A stretch of DNA of 64,000 nt from Nigrospora sphaerica (GCA_018287875.1 JAGVVL010000015.1:2790001-2854000), one strand, 5' to 3'; counted from the stretch's first letter, positions 23,370-35,074 are shown. The notes: generated by a model not told the origin, from the sequence alone. Numbers and translations are program-made.

Positions 23370-24892
23370 GATGGTTACTGTGTGTTGGTCCTAGCTGTCG
23401 GCGTCGGTATTTCCTTGGACGACACTGCGTGGTCAGGAGACCCGCCGGTGAAATAATAAATACCCAGACCAGCCGGTTGCTGGTAGGCGATCCTCCGCCC
23501 GACGTGGCGCTGCGGACTCGGCACAAGCTGCGTCACCGGTCGTCTCGTCGGCCCTATTGTTGCGATCGAGCCCCGACGAAGCAAGCAAGTTTATATGACG
23601 TCGGGTTGAGCAGGGATAAGCGGGGCCAGGTGAGGGAAAATAACAAAGGGGTCCAGAAATCCAACCGAGTCAGGGTCGGGAATCACTCCGAATGTGAATG
23701 GTATGTTTCTTGAAGGAGTCAGTGATGATTTTTGGTCTGTAGGCGGTGCAATATTTTTTTCTTCGAGTTGGTGGTCGTGGTAGTTGAAGCCAAAGGGGAG
23801 AGTGGTGTGGTTGGGCGGGTGGGAGAAGGGGGAGGGACGGGTGTTATTCCTACGAGAGAGAGTGTGTGAGAGAGGGCCACTCTGGGAGTCCAGAAGCTGA
23901 ACCCAAAGTCCAGATCCGGGCCCACTGGGAAACAAGCGCCCAGGTAGGGTACATACTCAGTACTGTGTACAACTTGCTGGCCCACGGTGCCCACGATAGA
24001 TAGATGGGACCAGACGTGAAGGCGGAGACCCATGGTACCCTGGCACCAGAATAGAAAGGCTTTCTCGGAAACAGACTCAGACGTGACTGATGTTTCCAAA
24101 TTTGCGCAATCTTAGCTCCACCCAAGCTTCAGGTACAAAACGCAGCTGGACGTCGTGGTGGCGTTGGAATGATAGGGAGAGAAACTAGAAGGTCGCTAAC
24201 GGGCCGATAGAGGGCGCGCCGTCTGCAGTCTTGTGGCGTGAGTGGTGTTCCGGCTGGCTGGCTGTGTCGAGTCGTCGCCCAGCCAGGGACCGCGAGCGCG
24301 GCCACATGTTGTGCTTTAGAGCGAGTGCGAGAACGCGCGAGCGCGCGTCGCTGCTCCTCCTTCTGCTCCCCTCTCCTGATGGCAGCTAGCACGCGGCGGG
24401 TGCTTATCTCTTGGATGCTCCACTAGAGGCAACGATCGGTGGTGTCGCTGGACGGGATAGACGGCCACCATGCTGGTCAGCAGCGACGGGCAGTGGAGCA
24501 GCGATGGGCATGTCACTCAGTTCTGCTACCTATACATACGGAGCACAGTTCAGGCAGTGGGCCAGCGTGCGGTGCTCAGAACAGTCCAGGCTGTCAGGCC
24601 GACCAGGTGCGCGGGCGCAGGATGGGGGCGGGCAAAACACCACGAGAATTTTTGGAAATTGTCGTGAAAGGCTGTGTTAAGTGGCCAAAGTTCCACAGCA
24701 CGGTGGGCCCCGGCAGGGCTATCCGGGTGCGCCGACGACATCGGTGAGCGACTATGTCGTGGTGGCCGCTTAGGATGATCCTGGCAGGGAATCGCAGAGC
24801 CGCAGGGGCGGTTCGTTTTTCACGTGAATAGCGTGGCGTGGTTCGGTCGTGCGCACCTGGCCGGTCGGCCTGGCGCCAAGGACGCGGCCGTC

Positions 24893-24918
24893 CGTCGTCG
24901 TCGTCGTCGTCGTCGTCG
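24893..24918. repeat. GTC trinucleotide microsatellite
   Basis: About nine GTC units in the gene desert. The frames around it show no protein-like sequence. Confidence 0.85.
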
Positions 24919-26608
24919 GATAGCTCGGGCCCGCGCGAGTAGCGAGGCCTCGAGGCCGAACAAGAAACTGAGGATGAGGCCGAACAAGGGGACGGACAAG
25001 AAACTTCTTCCGGACCAGCTTCCAGACCTCCATCGTGCCCACAAGCGACGTCCCTTCCGGGGCCTGCTTCCCTGCTTCCCTGCTCCGCTCCCGCCCGATC
25101 CACAGGCATAAAGTGTGCACCCGAGAAGCTGTCTCTGAGTGAGCATGGGTTCTTCTGTGGTAGGCGGGGGTCAATGCCCCTTGGGCGCGGTCCAGTAAAT
25201 TCGGTTGGGCTCGCTCGTTATCAGTGCAGGGCCCCTTTCGAGTCTCAGCGAGAGGGAGAAATAAGAAGAGCGAGCGGGCGGAACGGGAGCCAAGCAATGG
25301 CTTGCCAAGGGGGGAAAGAGGGGCGAAGAGAAAAAAAAAAGCCAACGGCGGACAGGCACACGGCACGCGGCTGACTCGATCGGGCAATCCGTCAATCTGG
25401 CTGGGCGGGCTGGTATCGTATCATCGTAAGCACGTTCACGCCAGTCCACGCCAGCCGAGCGAGCCCACCCGTGGCCACGCCAGGCACTCGTTGGCAAGGA
25501 AGATACCTCATGTAGTTGTAAATAAGCATGCCGGGAGCATAACGCGATGGGATCCGAGACGGGGAGGTCCCGCTGGACGATTCAGGCTGCTTGGACGTGA
25601 GGTTGGAAACCGGCAGTCGGTTTGGGAGAAAAGAGCCGGACTGGCTATCCCCCGAGGAGTAGGTACTTGCCTAAGTACCTACGTACCCATGCACAACCGT
25701 GTGTGCACCGCGTTCTTTGAGCTTCTTTTTTTTGTTCTTTTTTTTTTTGCAGCACCTGACAGCTTGGCTGACAGCTTCCCTGTACCTTCCCAGCTCCTAG
25801 TTGGGATGTGGAACCAAGTAGTGCTCGCCGCAACTCCCATAGCTCGTAGAGCTCACACTATTAGATACAGTTGGAACCCTCATCTACTCGCCCTGCACAA
25901 TACAGATACGAATTCCATGGAGCCCCGTCTCCCCAGCGGCCCAGTTACGTTCACAGTACATAGCGTGTTTTGTGGTGTTGTTCTGGCTACTGTCCAGAAG
26001 TACATATGTACATCGTACCTCACACTCCAAGTCCAAACCCCCACCTTCCACGCCCCGTCCACTTTTCCCGCTCCCGCTACAGCACGTTGTTTGGAGTACG
26101 CATGGAAGTCGTATGTTACCCCGTAGGTATGCGCGTCCACACACGGGATATCCCATATCTCATGTAGATTTATACCCTGTTCCCAGTGTTTAAAATCGGT
26201 TAGGGCACGTCAACCCACGGTGTACGGACTGCTCCAAGCCGCGGAATCCCGAGCTCCTGTGCCAGAGATGAATAGATTGTCCACCCTAGGAGATAAGGCT
26301 GGCGGTATTGAATCATTACAGGGCTCTTCCTAGGCAAGTACTTGCCTCTTTGGGTAAAGAATGTACCCAAGTAGCCCTGGTAGGTACTTACCAGTCAGTG
26401 TGGGGGTCCTTCAGGGTGAAGAAGGAGGTTGTCAATTGTACAGGGAGCCTGATAGCAGGGCGAGACAGACTCGCGGTCGCACGCCTGCTTGCTTTTGCGC
26501 CTCTTCCCGCCTGCTGTGCTTCCACACCACTCGCCGCCTTGCTGCTAGTATCGGAACCGGAACAGTCAGAAAGTCGATCTCTGGAAGCTACTGGTAGGTT
26601 GGAGGTTC

Positions 26609-26638
26609 GCCGCCGCTGCCGCTGCCGCTGCCGCTGCG
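26609..26638. repeat. CGCTGC hexanucleotide microsatellite
   Basis: Short run of GCCGCT/GCTGCC units in non-coding sequence. Confidence 0.75.
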
Positions 26639-28240
26639 TTTTTAGTCCAGACCCACTGGGGCAGGGAAGGTATCCCTGGGTGAGCCCCCCCTTGTAATGG
26701 AGCTGCCCAGCATTCATCATCCACCGTTGCAAGCTGGCACGCTGGATAAGAGGTATGGGGAACATCGTACCTACCTCAAGGTGAGCTAGGTGGGATGCAG
26801 TGGAATCCAGGATGCTTCCCTCAGCAAGACCCAAATATGACATGCGGCCGGGCCAACACGTCAGTCGATGATCTGTACAGAATCGCCACCCGCACGCGCC
26901 ATGATGTAGGAATGCCCGCTGGTGGTCGGTTAAGATGAGTAACTGGCATGCGGGTGCGCTACCGATCCGGCATCTACGCCCGCGCGCCGCAAAGTCATGA
27001 TCTTCCCACACCAGCAGTTGGCACCTACCACGCCCTTTCCGATCCAACACCATGCGCTGCACGTTTCATGCACATCCCCATTACCCGTGGCGTACGTGCA
27101 GGGCGAAAGAAAGGCACTCGGGCCAGCCAATGCACTCGGCCATAACACAGCCCATGGGGCGGCCGGCAGGACAGGCTCGCGAGCCTGTACCTATTGGCTC
27201 CGTACGCCTGCTTCATTGCTTGCGTTGCGTGCCTGCGTGGTTGCGTGCGTGTTGCAGTGCTGGGCGATCAATGTGCGGCCCGCCCTGAGCCAATGCCTCA
27301 CAATTTCCAGCCGCTCTGCTCTGATCCCCTCAAAACGCCTCTGGCGTCCCCCCTCACGCCCCCTCACGCCCCCTCCCTGATCCACGCTTCCATCCTGCGG
27401 CGTACCTGGTACGTAAGGTACTGTACATTCCGCGTACGCACTAATTCAATGGAACACCTCCGCTTGCCCCGCGGGACCTGAGCAACAGCACATGCAGCCA
27501 GAACGGACGAAAGAGGGGGAAACGCAGTCTCGACCGGTACCCGTACACATTCCTCTACCCTGTCAAGGAGCCGTTGACAGATCGCCAACTTACCAAGCGG
27601 GCGGGCTGGCCAGTAAAACTCCCCCTTCCCCAAACGGGACCCTAGTGGACATTGGATGCCGCCGTCAACAAATCCGAGGAGGCTCCCGCAAGGAGGGCGT
27701 CTCCTCTCGTTAACCATTGACGTACCACCATCTATCTGCCTAGCGACGTTAGGAACCTCCCCTTGGCCGACTGTCTGGTACGCCAACACACTACTGAATG
27801 CCACCGCCCGACCGTGTGGGTGTGCTACCGTCAACGCACCAGTATCTGACTAGCCCCCTAGTGTACTTAACTTCCAGGTGATCTATTGCGGTACCCATGT
27901 TGCTTGCTAAAACAGGGTATGCATTCATTTGAACAGGAGCGGGAGCGCTAGTGTCGGTATGCTGGTAATGGTTGCACAAAACGCAGCCCTCCCCGAGACC
28001 GCGAGTGTCTTGATGTCATGCCACCACCAAATATCGCCAGTAAATGACGGCCACACTTGTTGCCAGTATGAACAGCGGCGCCTTGAAGTCGGTCGCTTGT
28101 CGTGCCGCATTCCTCTCGTCACAAGAACCGGACTATTTACGTAAAGTGGTCGCCGCGCCGTCACGTAGATGCCATGGCCCTGTCCCGACGACAGCACAGG
28201 AACAGAGACTTCAGCTCACGGAAAGGAGCTTGATTGCAAT

Positions 28241-29738
28241 ATGAGTGATCCCGCAAATCCCAATGTTGCAAACAGAAGCACGCCCCAATGGGGCTTGATG
28301 CAAAGGGACCTCTTCTGGGCCCCGAACGAGGGAATACACCCACCTCTGAACACGCGTTGGTCCTCCCTCACTGCCTCGCTCATGGTGTCATGCCGTCGCG
28401 GCCGCCAGCCCGCCGGCGTACTGCTGACCGCCCCCGCCCGGCCATAGACCCAGACAAACTCAAGGCGCTGGCCGAGGAACGTCTTAGCAAAGGCGGATGG
28501 TACGTTGCCGAGGCCACCTCCCGAGACGCTGGCCCCGGGGCCTTGCCACCCGGTCAGAATGCTGATAAGGCTCGCGTGCATGCAGGCTCTATTCGTCATG
28601 CAACGCCGGCCAGTCGTGGACGCACTACGCCAACCGTCTAGCCTTTTACCGCCACCAGGTCATCCCCCGTCAGTTGGTCGACACGACGCGTCGCGATACG
28701 GCGACGACCATCTTTGGCCACAAGGTCTCGGCCCCCATCGGGTTCGCGCCCATCGGCATCAACCGCATCTACCATGCCACGGGCGAACTGTCGCCCGCCA
28801 GGGTGGCGCGCGACCTGAATCTCCCCTACTGTTTGTCCTCGGCCGGCAGCTACAGCATAGAGGACACGGCCAAGGCCAACGGGGACGGGACGAGGTTCTT
28901 CCAACTTTACTGGAGCCCCGACGAGAAGGTGGCCACGTCGATGCTCGAACGAGCCGCCAGGTCCGGCTACACGGCCTGCGTGCTGACGACGGATACGTGG
29001 CAGCTGGGCTGGCGCCATGACGATGTCGCCATGGGCAACTATGCCTTCTACCACCAACACGGCGCCGGCGACATCGGTCTTCAGGACCCTGCCTTCCTCG
29101 AGAGGTTGAAAGAATCGGGGCTGGACCCCGGAGCGGAGCCGATGAAGACAGGGGCAAATTGGATCGACAAGCACATCTGGCACGGCCACTCGCACACGTG
29201 GGCCGAGATCCCCAAACTGATGAAACAGTGGAAGGACATCTCCGGGGGCAAGCCTTTCATCATCAAGGGGATCCAGAGCGTACCCGATGCGAAGAAGGCC
29301 GTCGAGCTGGGGCTCGACGGCATCATCGTGTCCAACCATGCGGGAAGACAAGTTGACGGTGCCATTGCCAGCCTGGACGCCCTGGAGCGCATCGTGGACG
29401 CCGTGGGCGACAAGATATACGTAAGTGACGCCTACCGCTGCGCCAGCCGGCGATGCTGATGGGTGTAGATCATGTTTGACTCGGGCATCCGCGGGGCCGC
29501 CGATGTGTTCAAGGCTCTGGCCCTCGGGGCAAAGTTCGTTTTCGTCGGCCGGCTGTGGGTTTGGGCTCTGAGCGCAGCCGGCGAAGAGGGCGTACGGCAC
29601 GTCATGAAGGCTCTTCTCGCCGAGTTTGACATTATGATGAACGTGGCAGGGTATCCGGACTTGAGAGACATCAACCGCGATGCGCTCGAGTCTTTACCCA
29701 AGGGCACCTATTTCCCGGGCACCCCCGACTTGACATGA
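28241..29738 (+). CDS. FMN-dependent alpha-hydroxyacid oxidase, lactate 2-monooxygenase-like
   Basis: Four exons: 28241-28355, 28448-28499, 28586-29420 and 29469-29738, giving 423 aa. The introns are 92, 86 and 48 nt. The first donor (CGTTGGTC context) is weaker than the rest, so junction 1 is the least certain. The TIM-barrel flavin domain is complete: GHKVSAPIGFAPIG, SSAGSYSIED with the active-site Tyr, FIIKGIQS with the flavin Lys, SNHAGRQVDG with the catalytic His and Arg, and DSGIRGAADVFKALALGA binding phosphate. There is no cytochrome b5 domain, so it is not a Cyb2-type lactate dehydrogenase. The insert with HIWHGHSHTW and the N-terminus beginning MSDPANPN resemble fungal lactate 2-monooxygenase-like enzymes. 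It oxidises a 2-hydroxyacid, possibly lactate, in cytosol or peroxisome. The 3' end converges on the GNAT gene 177 nt away. Confidence 0.88.
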
Positions 29739-29915
29739 GGTTCGCAACACCGGGCCCCTTTTCGTTTATCCATGACAGCCCATCATTTATCCACTACGGC
29801 GCGTCATTAACCCATGACAGCCTTTCATTTGTCCGTCATAGCTCACTGTTGACCGCATCGACCTCTGCCGGAGCTTTGCTTCCACTTTTGGTCATGAATT
29901 GGCAGGGCCGTAAGA

Positions 29916-30524
29916 CTACTGGCCCCATTTCCTCTCAGCGTTGGTCTGCCTCTCCCTCCACTCGTGCTCCAGCATGCCGAATGTGACCAAGTCGTGCCAA
30001 GCGCCATTGAACCATACCTCCTCCCTTTTCCTGCCCTCGGGCACGAAGCCCAACCGCTCGTAAAGGCGGAGGGCGCCCGGGTTGTAGCTGAAGGCCTCGA
30101 TGCCGATGCGGTGCAGGCCGGCAAACTGAAAGCCGTAGCCCAGCACCCACTCGATGGCCTCGCTGCCGTACCCCTTGCCCTGGAAGGGTCGGAGCACGTC
30201 AATGCCGATGTAGCTGTGGCGGTGGTGCACCGAGGCCGCGGAAGCGGGCGCCCGGAGCGACAGAGCGCCGATGGGCTCGGGCACGTCGGACGGGTTCGCG
30301 GGCGCGAGGCAGATGAGAACGCCGAGGAGGGCCTTGTCCCGCAGGTTGTCCCTGTACCTGTTGCTGCTTGTCCGGTTCTCGGGGACCAGCAGTCTGAACT
30401 GAGAGGCCGACTGTGCCTCGGCGTCGCGCTGGATCTTGTTGATGAAGAGCTCGTCTTCGGGCGTGTCCTCAACGGCGCGGTAGGTCAGGCGCGGCGAGTG
30501 GAAAGGGTCAAAGGGGGTGGCCAT
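29916..30524 (-). CDS. GNAT-family N-acetyltransferase (RimJ/RimL-like)
   Basis: Intronless, 202 aa. The start at FDPFHSPRLTYRAVED matches the beta1 entry typical of RimJ/RimL-type GNATs. The acetyl-CoA pyrophosphate loop is PFQGKGYGSEA, followed by the motif-B region HRIGIEAFSYNPGALRLYERLGF and the strand EEVWFNGAWHDLVTFGMLEHEW. The domain is full length with no targeting signal. Substrate is unknown; the fold acetylates amino groups of small molecules or protein N-termini. It converges with the flavin oxidase gene, and their 3' ends share a 177-nt spacer containing two copies of CATGACAGCC. Confidence 0.88.
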   Translation of the reverse strand: MATPFDPFHSPRLTYRAVEDTPEDELFINKIQRDAEAQSASQFRLLVPENRTSSNRYRDNLRDKALLGVLICLAPANPSDVPEPIGALSLRAPASAASVHHRHSYIGIDVLRPFQGKGYGSEAIEWVLGYGFQFAGLHRIGIEAFSYNPGALRLYERLGFVPEGRKREEVWFNGAWHDLVTFGMLEHEWRERQTNAERKWGQ

Positions 30525-31879
30525 GGCGAACGAGATGCCGGACGGACGGTGCTCTCTTAGCTTAGCGGCGCGCTTTTAAGGGCGTCTGGAGAGGGGGGCG
30601 AGGATGGGGAGTCCGTTCTCACACACTACCAGTTTGGTTTGCCTCCCCCCAACTCGATTGCCGCCGGCGATACCAAGTATAAATACTTGTCTGTCCCTCC
30701 TCTTCTCCCGAGGCGCTTACACGGTTTCCGGCTCGCCGTGAAGGAGCTCGGATTGCTTTCCGTTTTGGGCTCGCCGGATGACACGTTGGCTAAGGAGGCA
30801 CTTGGTACTCACCTAGTTGACCCCGCCCCGGTCCGACACAACCCCCGCATTTCCGCATCCGGCAATAAGTAGGCGAAGAGACGCCGGTTGACTGGGAAAA
30901 TGCGCGAGCCCGGTCCCTATTTTCAGACGACTCCGCGTCCCCACACCGGGAGGCGGTGTTTTTTGAGCCTACGCCAAGTCGTCAGGCGAGCAGACGTTGT
31001 TGGGAACCTGTTGGAGGTGTTCAACAGGTCAGGTAGGCACTTTCCCATAGGTACATGTAGTTAGAGACGGCCTAAAATAAAGTCAAAGGAGCTGCGCTAC
31101 CAAGCAACTCTGTGCTGGCCTGCTCATGGCGACCACAACCAGACCATTCAAGAGTGTTCCGGTCGGACCAGCACCGGCCGTGAGGATTACCGCTGGTATC
31201 GGCTGGAAAATACGGTATTTCAGCCTGTGTCTGCAAAGGTGGTTGCCCAGAGTCGAATACTGCGCGCCGAGACACAAGACGACCTCTTCCCATTGAATAA
31301 CATCAAGGCCATTCCACTCAGCCGGCGTAGAAGTACAAAGGAATAGACCCCCGGGGCAATCCCTGAGCCCGCGGGACCCGACGCGGGTATGCCGGCCGGT
31401 GCGGTCGAGACTGGTGTCGGCAACTTAATGAGGAGGTAGCAGCGTGCGTAGGGCTCAGGCTCGGTTCAAGCCGACGTGAGTGGCCAACATAGATGTAAGT
31501 AACATGCGTCTGTTTCGCCCTTTAAGCAGCACGGCACAGTGGCTACAGCTCCGCTGGAGGTACAGTCATCAACAAGCCGCTTCGCGATGTGCGCACATGC
31601 GGTGCACTAGAAAAGGGGCCGCCATTGGAGGTTCAGGTTGAGCCCGATACGGCGAACCGAGAAGGTCTACCTCACAAAGCATCTATGATATTTGGGAAGC
31701 AGGCAGGCAGCGGCTCAACCCCGGTATACAACCCGAATGCGCCCTAGCAAAGTGTTGCTAGGGGGCTATGGGCGGACCTTAGTGGTAAGCGCATACATGT
31801 ACAGTGTAATTGTAAGTACAGGCCTCGTAGGATCGGGTATGCCAAGCTGCCTTCTTTCCCCTTCCTCCACTTGGCCCCA
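30525..31879. other. Intergenic, no gene recognised
   Basis: The left part is the GNAT promoter side. Frames at 31.07-31.42 kb on the minus strand are open but match nothing I know. A GTAGG/TAGGTACATG motif lies at 31031-31059. Confidence 0.5.
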
Positions 31880-32428
31880 TCACCGCTTGCTGGACCCGTT
31901 CACGACCCTGTCGATCACCAGGCCGCCGAGGGTGCTCTCCAGCGCGTGCCGTTTGTTCTTGCCGTCGCCCTCGTGCCCGATGGCGAGGTCGATGACGGCC
32001 GCGCCCGCCGCCGCCGTGGCGACGCGCGTCGTCCGGTCGGCCGTGTGCCGCGCGTGCCAGCCCTCGATGAGGGCCGCGCCCACCGCCGCCCCCGTCGCCT
32101 GCTTCCAGTTGAGCCCGGATTCGGGGCTCCGTCGCCGTTCCCGCGCCCGCCGGTGCTGTTGCTGCTGTCGCCGTTGCCGCCGCCGCCGTTCCTCGTCGCC
32201 GCCGTAGCCGTCCGAGTCCGAGACGTCGTCGTCGCTGTACGCGCCGTATTCGTCTCGGCGCGGCCGGCCTCTTTCGTGGTGCTGGCCGTGGCCGTGGTGT
32301 GATCGTTTGGACTCGGCATAGTGGCCCGGTACCAAGCCTTCGACGACCTCCTTGGCCTTCTCGGAGACGGACTTGCGCCGCCGGGGCGGACTTGCGTACC
32401 TCTCCGCCGGGCGCTCGTAGTATTCCAT
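31880..32428 (-). CDS. Small charged protein with glycine-zipper-like C-terminus, function unknown
   Basis: 182 aa from the ATG at 32428 (MEYYERPAERYASPPRRRK). The upstream in-frame extension looks like untranslated leader and begins at a non-ATG codon. The N-terminal half is basic and low complexity: an Arg/Ser stretch, a His/Gly-rich patch (SKRSHHGHGQHHERG), an acidic patch (SDDDVSDSDGYGGDEE) and an Arg/Gln run. The C-terminal half is well ordered, with small-residue helices (ATGAAVGAALIEGWHARH, AAAGAAVIDLAIGHEGD, TLGGLVIDRVVNG). These resemble glycine-zipper or peripheral membrane helices seen in other fungal proteins of unknown function. I do not recognise a named family. The ordered C-terminus and codon use support a real gene. 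No intron is needed. Confidence 0.7.
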   Translation of the reverse strand: MEYYERPAERYASPPRRRKSVSEKAKEVVEGLVPGHYAESKRSHHGHGQHHERGRPRRDEYGAYSDDDVSDSDGYGGDEERRRRQRRQQQQHRRARERRRSPESGLNWKQATGAAVGAALIEGWHARHTADRTTRVATAAAGAAVIDLAIGHEGDGKNKRHALESTLGGLVIDRVVNGSSKR

Positions 32429-33328
32429 GGCCTCGGACGCTTTTCTACAGCGGGATGTGGGTTTTGGACGGCTCTGAGTGGATCGGGAAAATGCGGCGAC
32501 ACTCGGTGTTCTTGCTTTAGTCCGGTTCGTACCGAGAGACAGTGCTGGATGGTTTGAGGGTTCCAGAGGTAAGGTAGTTGGGTATAGTGGACAGAGGGAA
32601 GTACATAGGCCGACCCGGGCCTTATGTAGCTGTCCATTGCCGTCGCACCTTATCATCAACCGGCCTCTCCCCGTCTTACTCCCTGTCCGTCGCGTCGGCA
32701 CACCCTCGGTTGACTAATGGACGAAGATCCTCTTCAACCACGCGGCCGCATCATGATTTCATCTTTCCGACTTCCCTGTTCCGGATGGGCGGGCAAGCAG
32801 CCCCGAACGAGCCGAAGGCCAAGGACGAACTGGAGCGCCCGAGAGGTGGGGGAGCTACGGGATAGCACATGATTGACGCAATTCTGAACGGATCAGGACC
32901 CGGTTTTCAACCATCATCTGCAGTATTGCACTCTGCCATGCCCAACACCGCATGACCGTTGGTGTCATAGGTATAGTGGCCCTGGTGGCCATTTGCCGCC
33001 CCGGAATCGAGGCCCCCCAAACGCGAATGTGCAATTCGAGAGTACGCGACGATGCCGGCTTCCCGTCCCACGCCGCGATAACACAACCAGGACGATGGGA
33101 GTCTGAAATCAGTGGCAGCTCACATGTCACAGCCGCAGTAAAAGCCGTGGCGATAGAAGGGCGAAGAAGCGGCGAGAGAAGACAGGAAACACTGTGGTTG
33201 TTCGTCATACCTATAATGTACAAGAAGAGATCAACCAGATCGACGTCCACGCCTCGCCCTGTCTCTTCTTACCCGGCCGCCAAAGACGCAAGTTCAAATT
33301 GGGAAGGGAGGGGGCAATCACCTTGGCA
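32429..33328. other. Intergenic, no gene recognised
   Basis: Promoter side of the small charged protein gene and 3' flank of the membrane hydrolase gene. No recognisable coding signal. Confidence 0.55.
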
Positions 33329-35074
33329 CTACACCACCTCCCTGGCATTCTGCGCAAGCGACGACTCGTCTATCCATTCCCTGGAGTCAGTTTCGTGTCT
33401 GGCGTACGCCGGCGCTGCTTGTGATCCCCAGTATCTCGTCGACATCGATACCTTGGGTTCCACGTCGGCGTGCGCCAGGGGTTTCAGCGCGATGCTCGTG
33501 TCGGCGTAGGACAGCACCGCCTTGTTCAACTGGGCGGCAATGTGTGGAATCAGCAACGACTGCCCGTGGTCGCGGTCATGCAGGTATATGAGCTCGACGT
33601 CGGCCTCGCCCGTCCAGCGGCTGAAGTCGACCTTCTTGAGCTCCTCGACGTCGGCCGGCGTCGTGTGCACGTGGCCGTAGTACATGTAACTGGCCACCGT
33701 CGGGCCGGGCAGGACGCAGTCGCGGCTCGCCACGACGGCCGTGGTGCGCTTGCCCTCCATGTGCTCGCGGAAGAGGACGTGCTCGGGCCAGTGGAAGCGC
33801 CGGCACAGCGTGTGCGCCGTCAGGGGATCCCCGCCGGCGCCGTAGTCGATCTCGAGCTGGGGCGTGTCCGAGGGCGTGCGGCGCGTAACGTTGTACGCGA
33901 CCTCGGGGAGGTGGAGCAGGATCGAGACGGGGTCGCACAAAAGCATCGAGTTGATCTTGGGGCCGACCAGGGGGTGGTCCAGCAGGGGGCGGGCCATCAT
34001 GGTGCCGTACGAGTGCGCGACGAGGACGAAATCCTCGATGCCCTGCTGCACCAGGATCTTGTTCACGGCTTCGGCAAAGTCCCTGGCCGGCATGCCCTCG
34101 GGCGCGATGCGATTCGACACGCTCATCATCTCGACGGCCAGTACGCTTACTTCCTTGGGCAGAGTGGGCAGCCAGCTGGCGTACGTGGGTATGCCGACGC
34201 CGATGCCGTGGAGGAAGACCACGGACCGGTAGGACTTGGACGTGCCGCGGCGGTAGACGTAGCTCAGTTCGGGCGCCGCCGATTCGTTGGGACACAAAAG
34301 GGTCCAGGGGCGAAAGGGGAAGATCTGGAAAAAGGTTCTGCGCGGCCGTCGGTAGAAGGTGAAGCCGCGGAGCAGGTAAATGCCGACTCCAAACACGTCG
34401 GCAATGCCCATGATGCCATACCAGAGAAGCGAGCGATGCAGCATGCGGACGGGTTCTTGGTTCAGCCGGATGGGGTTGCCGTCGCCCCAGCCCGGGGGCA
34501 GGTCGATTTTAGCGAGTCGCTGGGCCTCGTCGATGTACTCGTCCAGTTCGTCGTACTCGTCCCGCTTCAGCTCGCAAAGGGGCTTCGCCCACAAGGCCCA
34601 GGCGAGCCAGTCCTTGACGTTTTCGCGATAGATCTGGTCGATGTGCGCCATGCAAAACCACTTGCGGATAAACATACGGACATCGGGGACGTTTCGGAGG
34701 GACCTCAAGATCAGCGACCGTCTCTGGGCCCGCGACAAGGGCGTCATGGGCATTCCGGGCCGCTGGAGCCGGGCCTTGAACGGCAGAAACCAAACAAAGT
34801 ACCACAGAAGCTCGACTATGCCGTACGCCTCGATGGCCAGAGAGACGGGGTGGGCAACGCCCGGACGGCCAAAAGCAAACAATACAAAGAGGAAGTAGAT
34901 GATGCATCCCATCGCTGGCCAGCCCGATAGGAATTGGCCGGCGTAGACGACGGCCCACGTCCACCGATTATGGTCGAGAAGCATCGCGTCGTCTCGGTAG
35001 GCTGGTGAGAGTCCGGCATTCGCAAGATAAGTCCTTGAACACACAACCTGCCACAACAGAGGAGGCGGTTCCAT
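33329..35074 (-). CDS. Membrane-associated alpha/beta hydrolase
   Basis: Intronless in this reading, 581 aa from the ATG at 35074. An internal Met at 34984 (MLLDHNRWTW, 551 aa) is an equally good start, because the first 30 residues look unordered. The N-terminal half has hydrophobic segments (WPAMGCIIYFLFVLFAFG, IEAYGIVELLWYFVWFLPF, LWYGIMGIADVFGVGIYLL). The hydrolase core follows: VVFLHGIGVGIPTYASWL supplies the oxyanion region, VLVAHSYGTMMARPLL the nucleophile elbow with Ser, LLCDPVSILL a likely acid, and DRDHGQSLLI the catalytic His. It is a full-length alpha/beta hydrolase anchored in a membrane. Substrate (ester or lipid) is not readable. The arrangement is common in filamentous ascomycetes as an uncharacterised family. 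Confidence 0.82.
   Translation of the reverse strand: MEPPPLLWQVVCSRTYLANAGLSPAYRDDAMLLDHNRWTWAVVYAGQFLSGWPAMGCIIYFLFVLFAFGRPGVAHPVSLAIEAYGIVELLWYFVWFLPFKARLQRPGMPMTPLSRAQRRSLILRSLRNVPDVRMFIRKWFCMAHIDQIYRENVKDWLAWALWAKPLCELKRDEYDELDEYIDEAQRLAKIDLPPGWGDGNPIRLNQEPVRMLHRSLLWYGIMGIADVFGVGIYLLRGFTFYRRPRRTFFQIFPFRPWTLLCPNESAAPELSYVYRRGTSKSYRSVVFLHGIGVGIPTYASWLPTLPKEVSVLAVEMMSVSNRIAPEGMPARDFAEAVNKILVQQGIEDFVLVAHSYGTMMARPLLDHPLVGPKINSMLLCDPVSILLHLPEVAYNVTRRTPSDTPQLEIDYGAGGDPLTAHTLCRRFHWPEHVLFREHMEGKRTTAVVASRDCVLPGPTVASYMYYGHVHTTPADVEELKKVDFSRWTGEADVELIYLHDRDHGQSLLIPHIAAQLNKAVLSYADTSIALKPLAHADVEPKVSMSTRYWGSQAAPAYARHETDSREWIDESSLAQNAREVV

Larger units (their letters stand above)
23370..28240. other. 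Gene desert of about 4.9 kb
   Basis: No domain, signal peptide or spliced family is recognisable on either strand. The left 0.7 kb should hold the Prm10-like promoter. A GTC microsatellite lies at 24893-24918, and CGCTGC-type repeats at 26609-26638. Copies of the TAGGTACTT/AAGTACCTA motif are dense at 25659-25688, 26331-26392 and 26768-26777. Base composition does not suggest repeat-induced point mutation. Confidence 0.6.

Noticed and set aside
24594..25387. Overlapping minus-strand frames with Asp or Thr runs
   Set aside because: The runs are simply the GTC microsatellite in different frames; flanking residues show no protein family.
25224..26126. 300-codon plus-strand frame in the gene desert
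   Set aside because: No domain, no conserved character; passes through poly-T and motif-rich intergenic sequence.
23370..28240. Possible RIP-mutated transposon in the gene desert
   Set aside because: The stretch is not AT-rich and shows no excess of TpA or recognisable transposase/reverse transcriptase motif.
29769..29850. Direct repeat CATGACAGCC twice between convergent genes as a mobile-element footprint
   Set aside because: Only 10 bp, with no inverted repeats or coding remnant nearby; probably local duplication.
31452..31480. GGTTCAAGCC resembling a tRNA T-loop
   Set aside because: No acceptor stem, D-loop or anticodon arm could be paired around it; no tRNA gene is called in the window.
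33470..34930. 486-codon plus-strand frame opposite the membrane hydrolase
   Set aside because: Antisense shadow; the minus strand has the hydrolase elbow and membrane helices.
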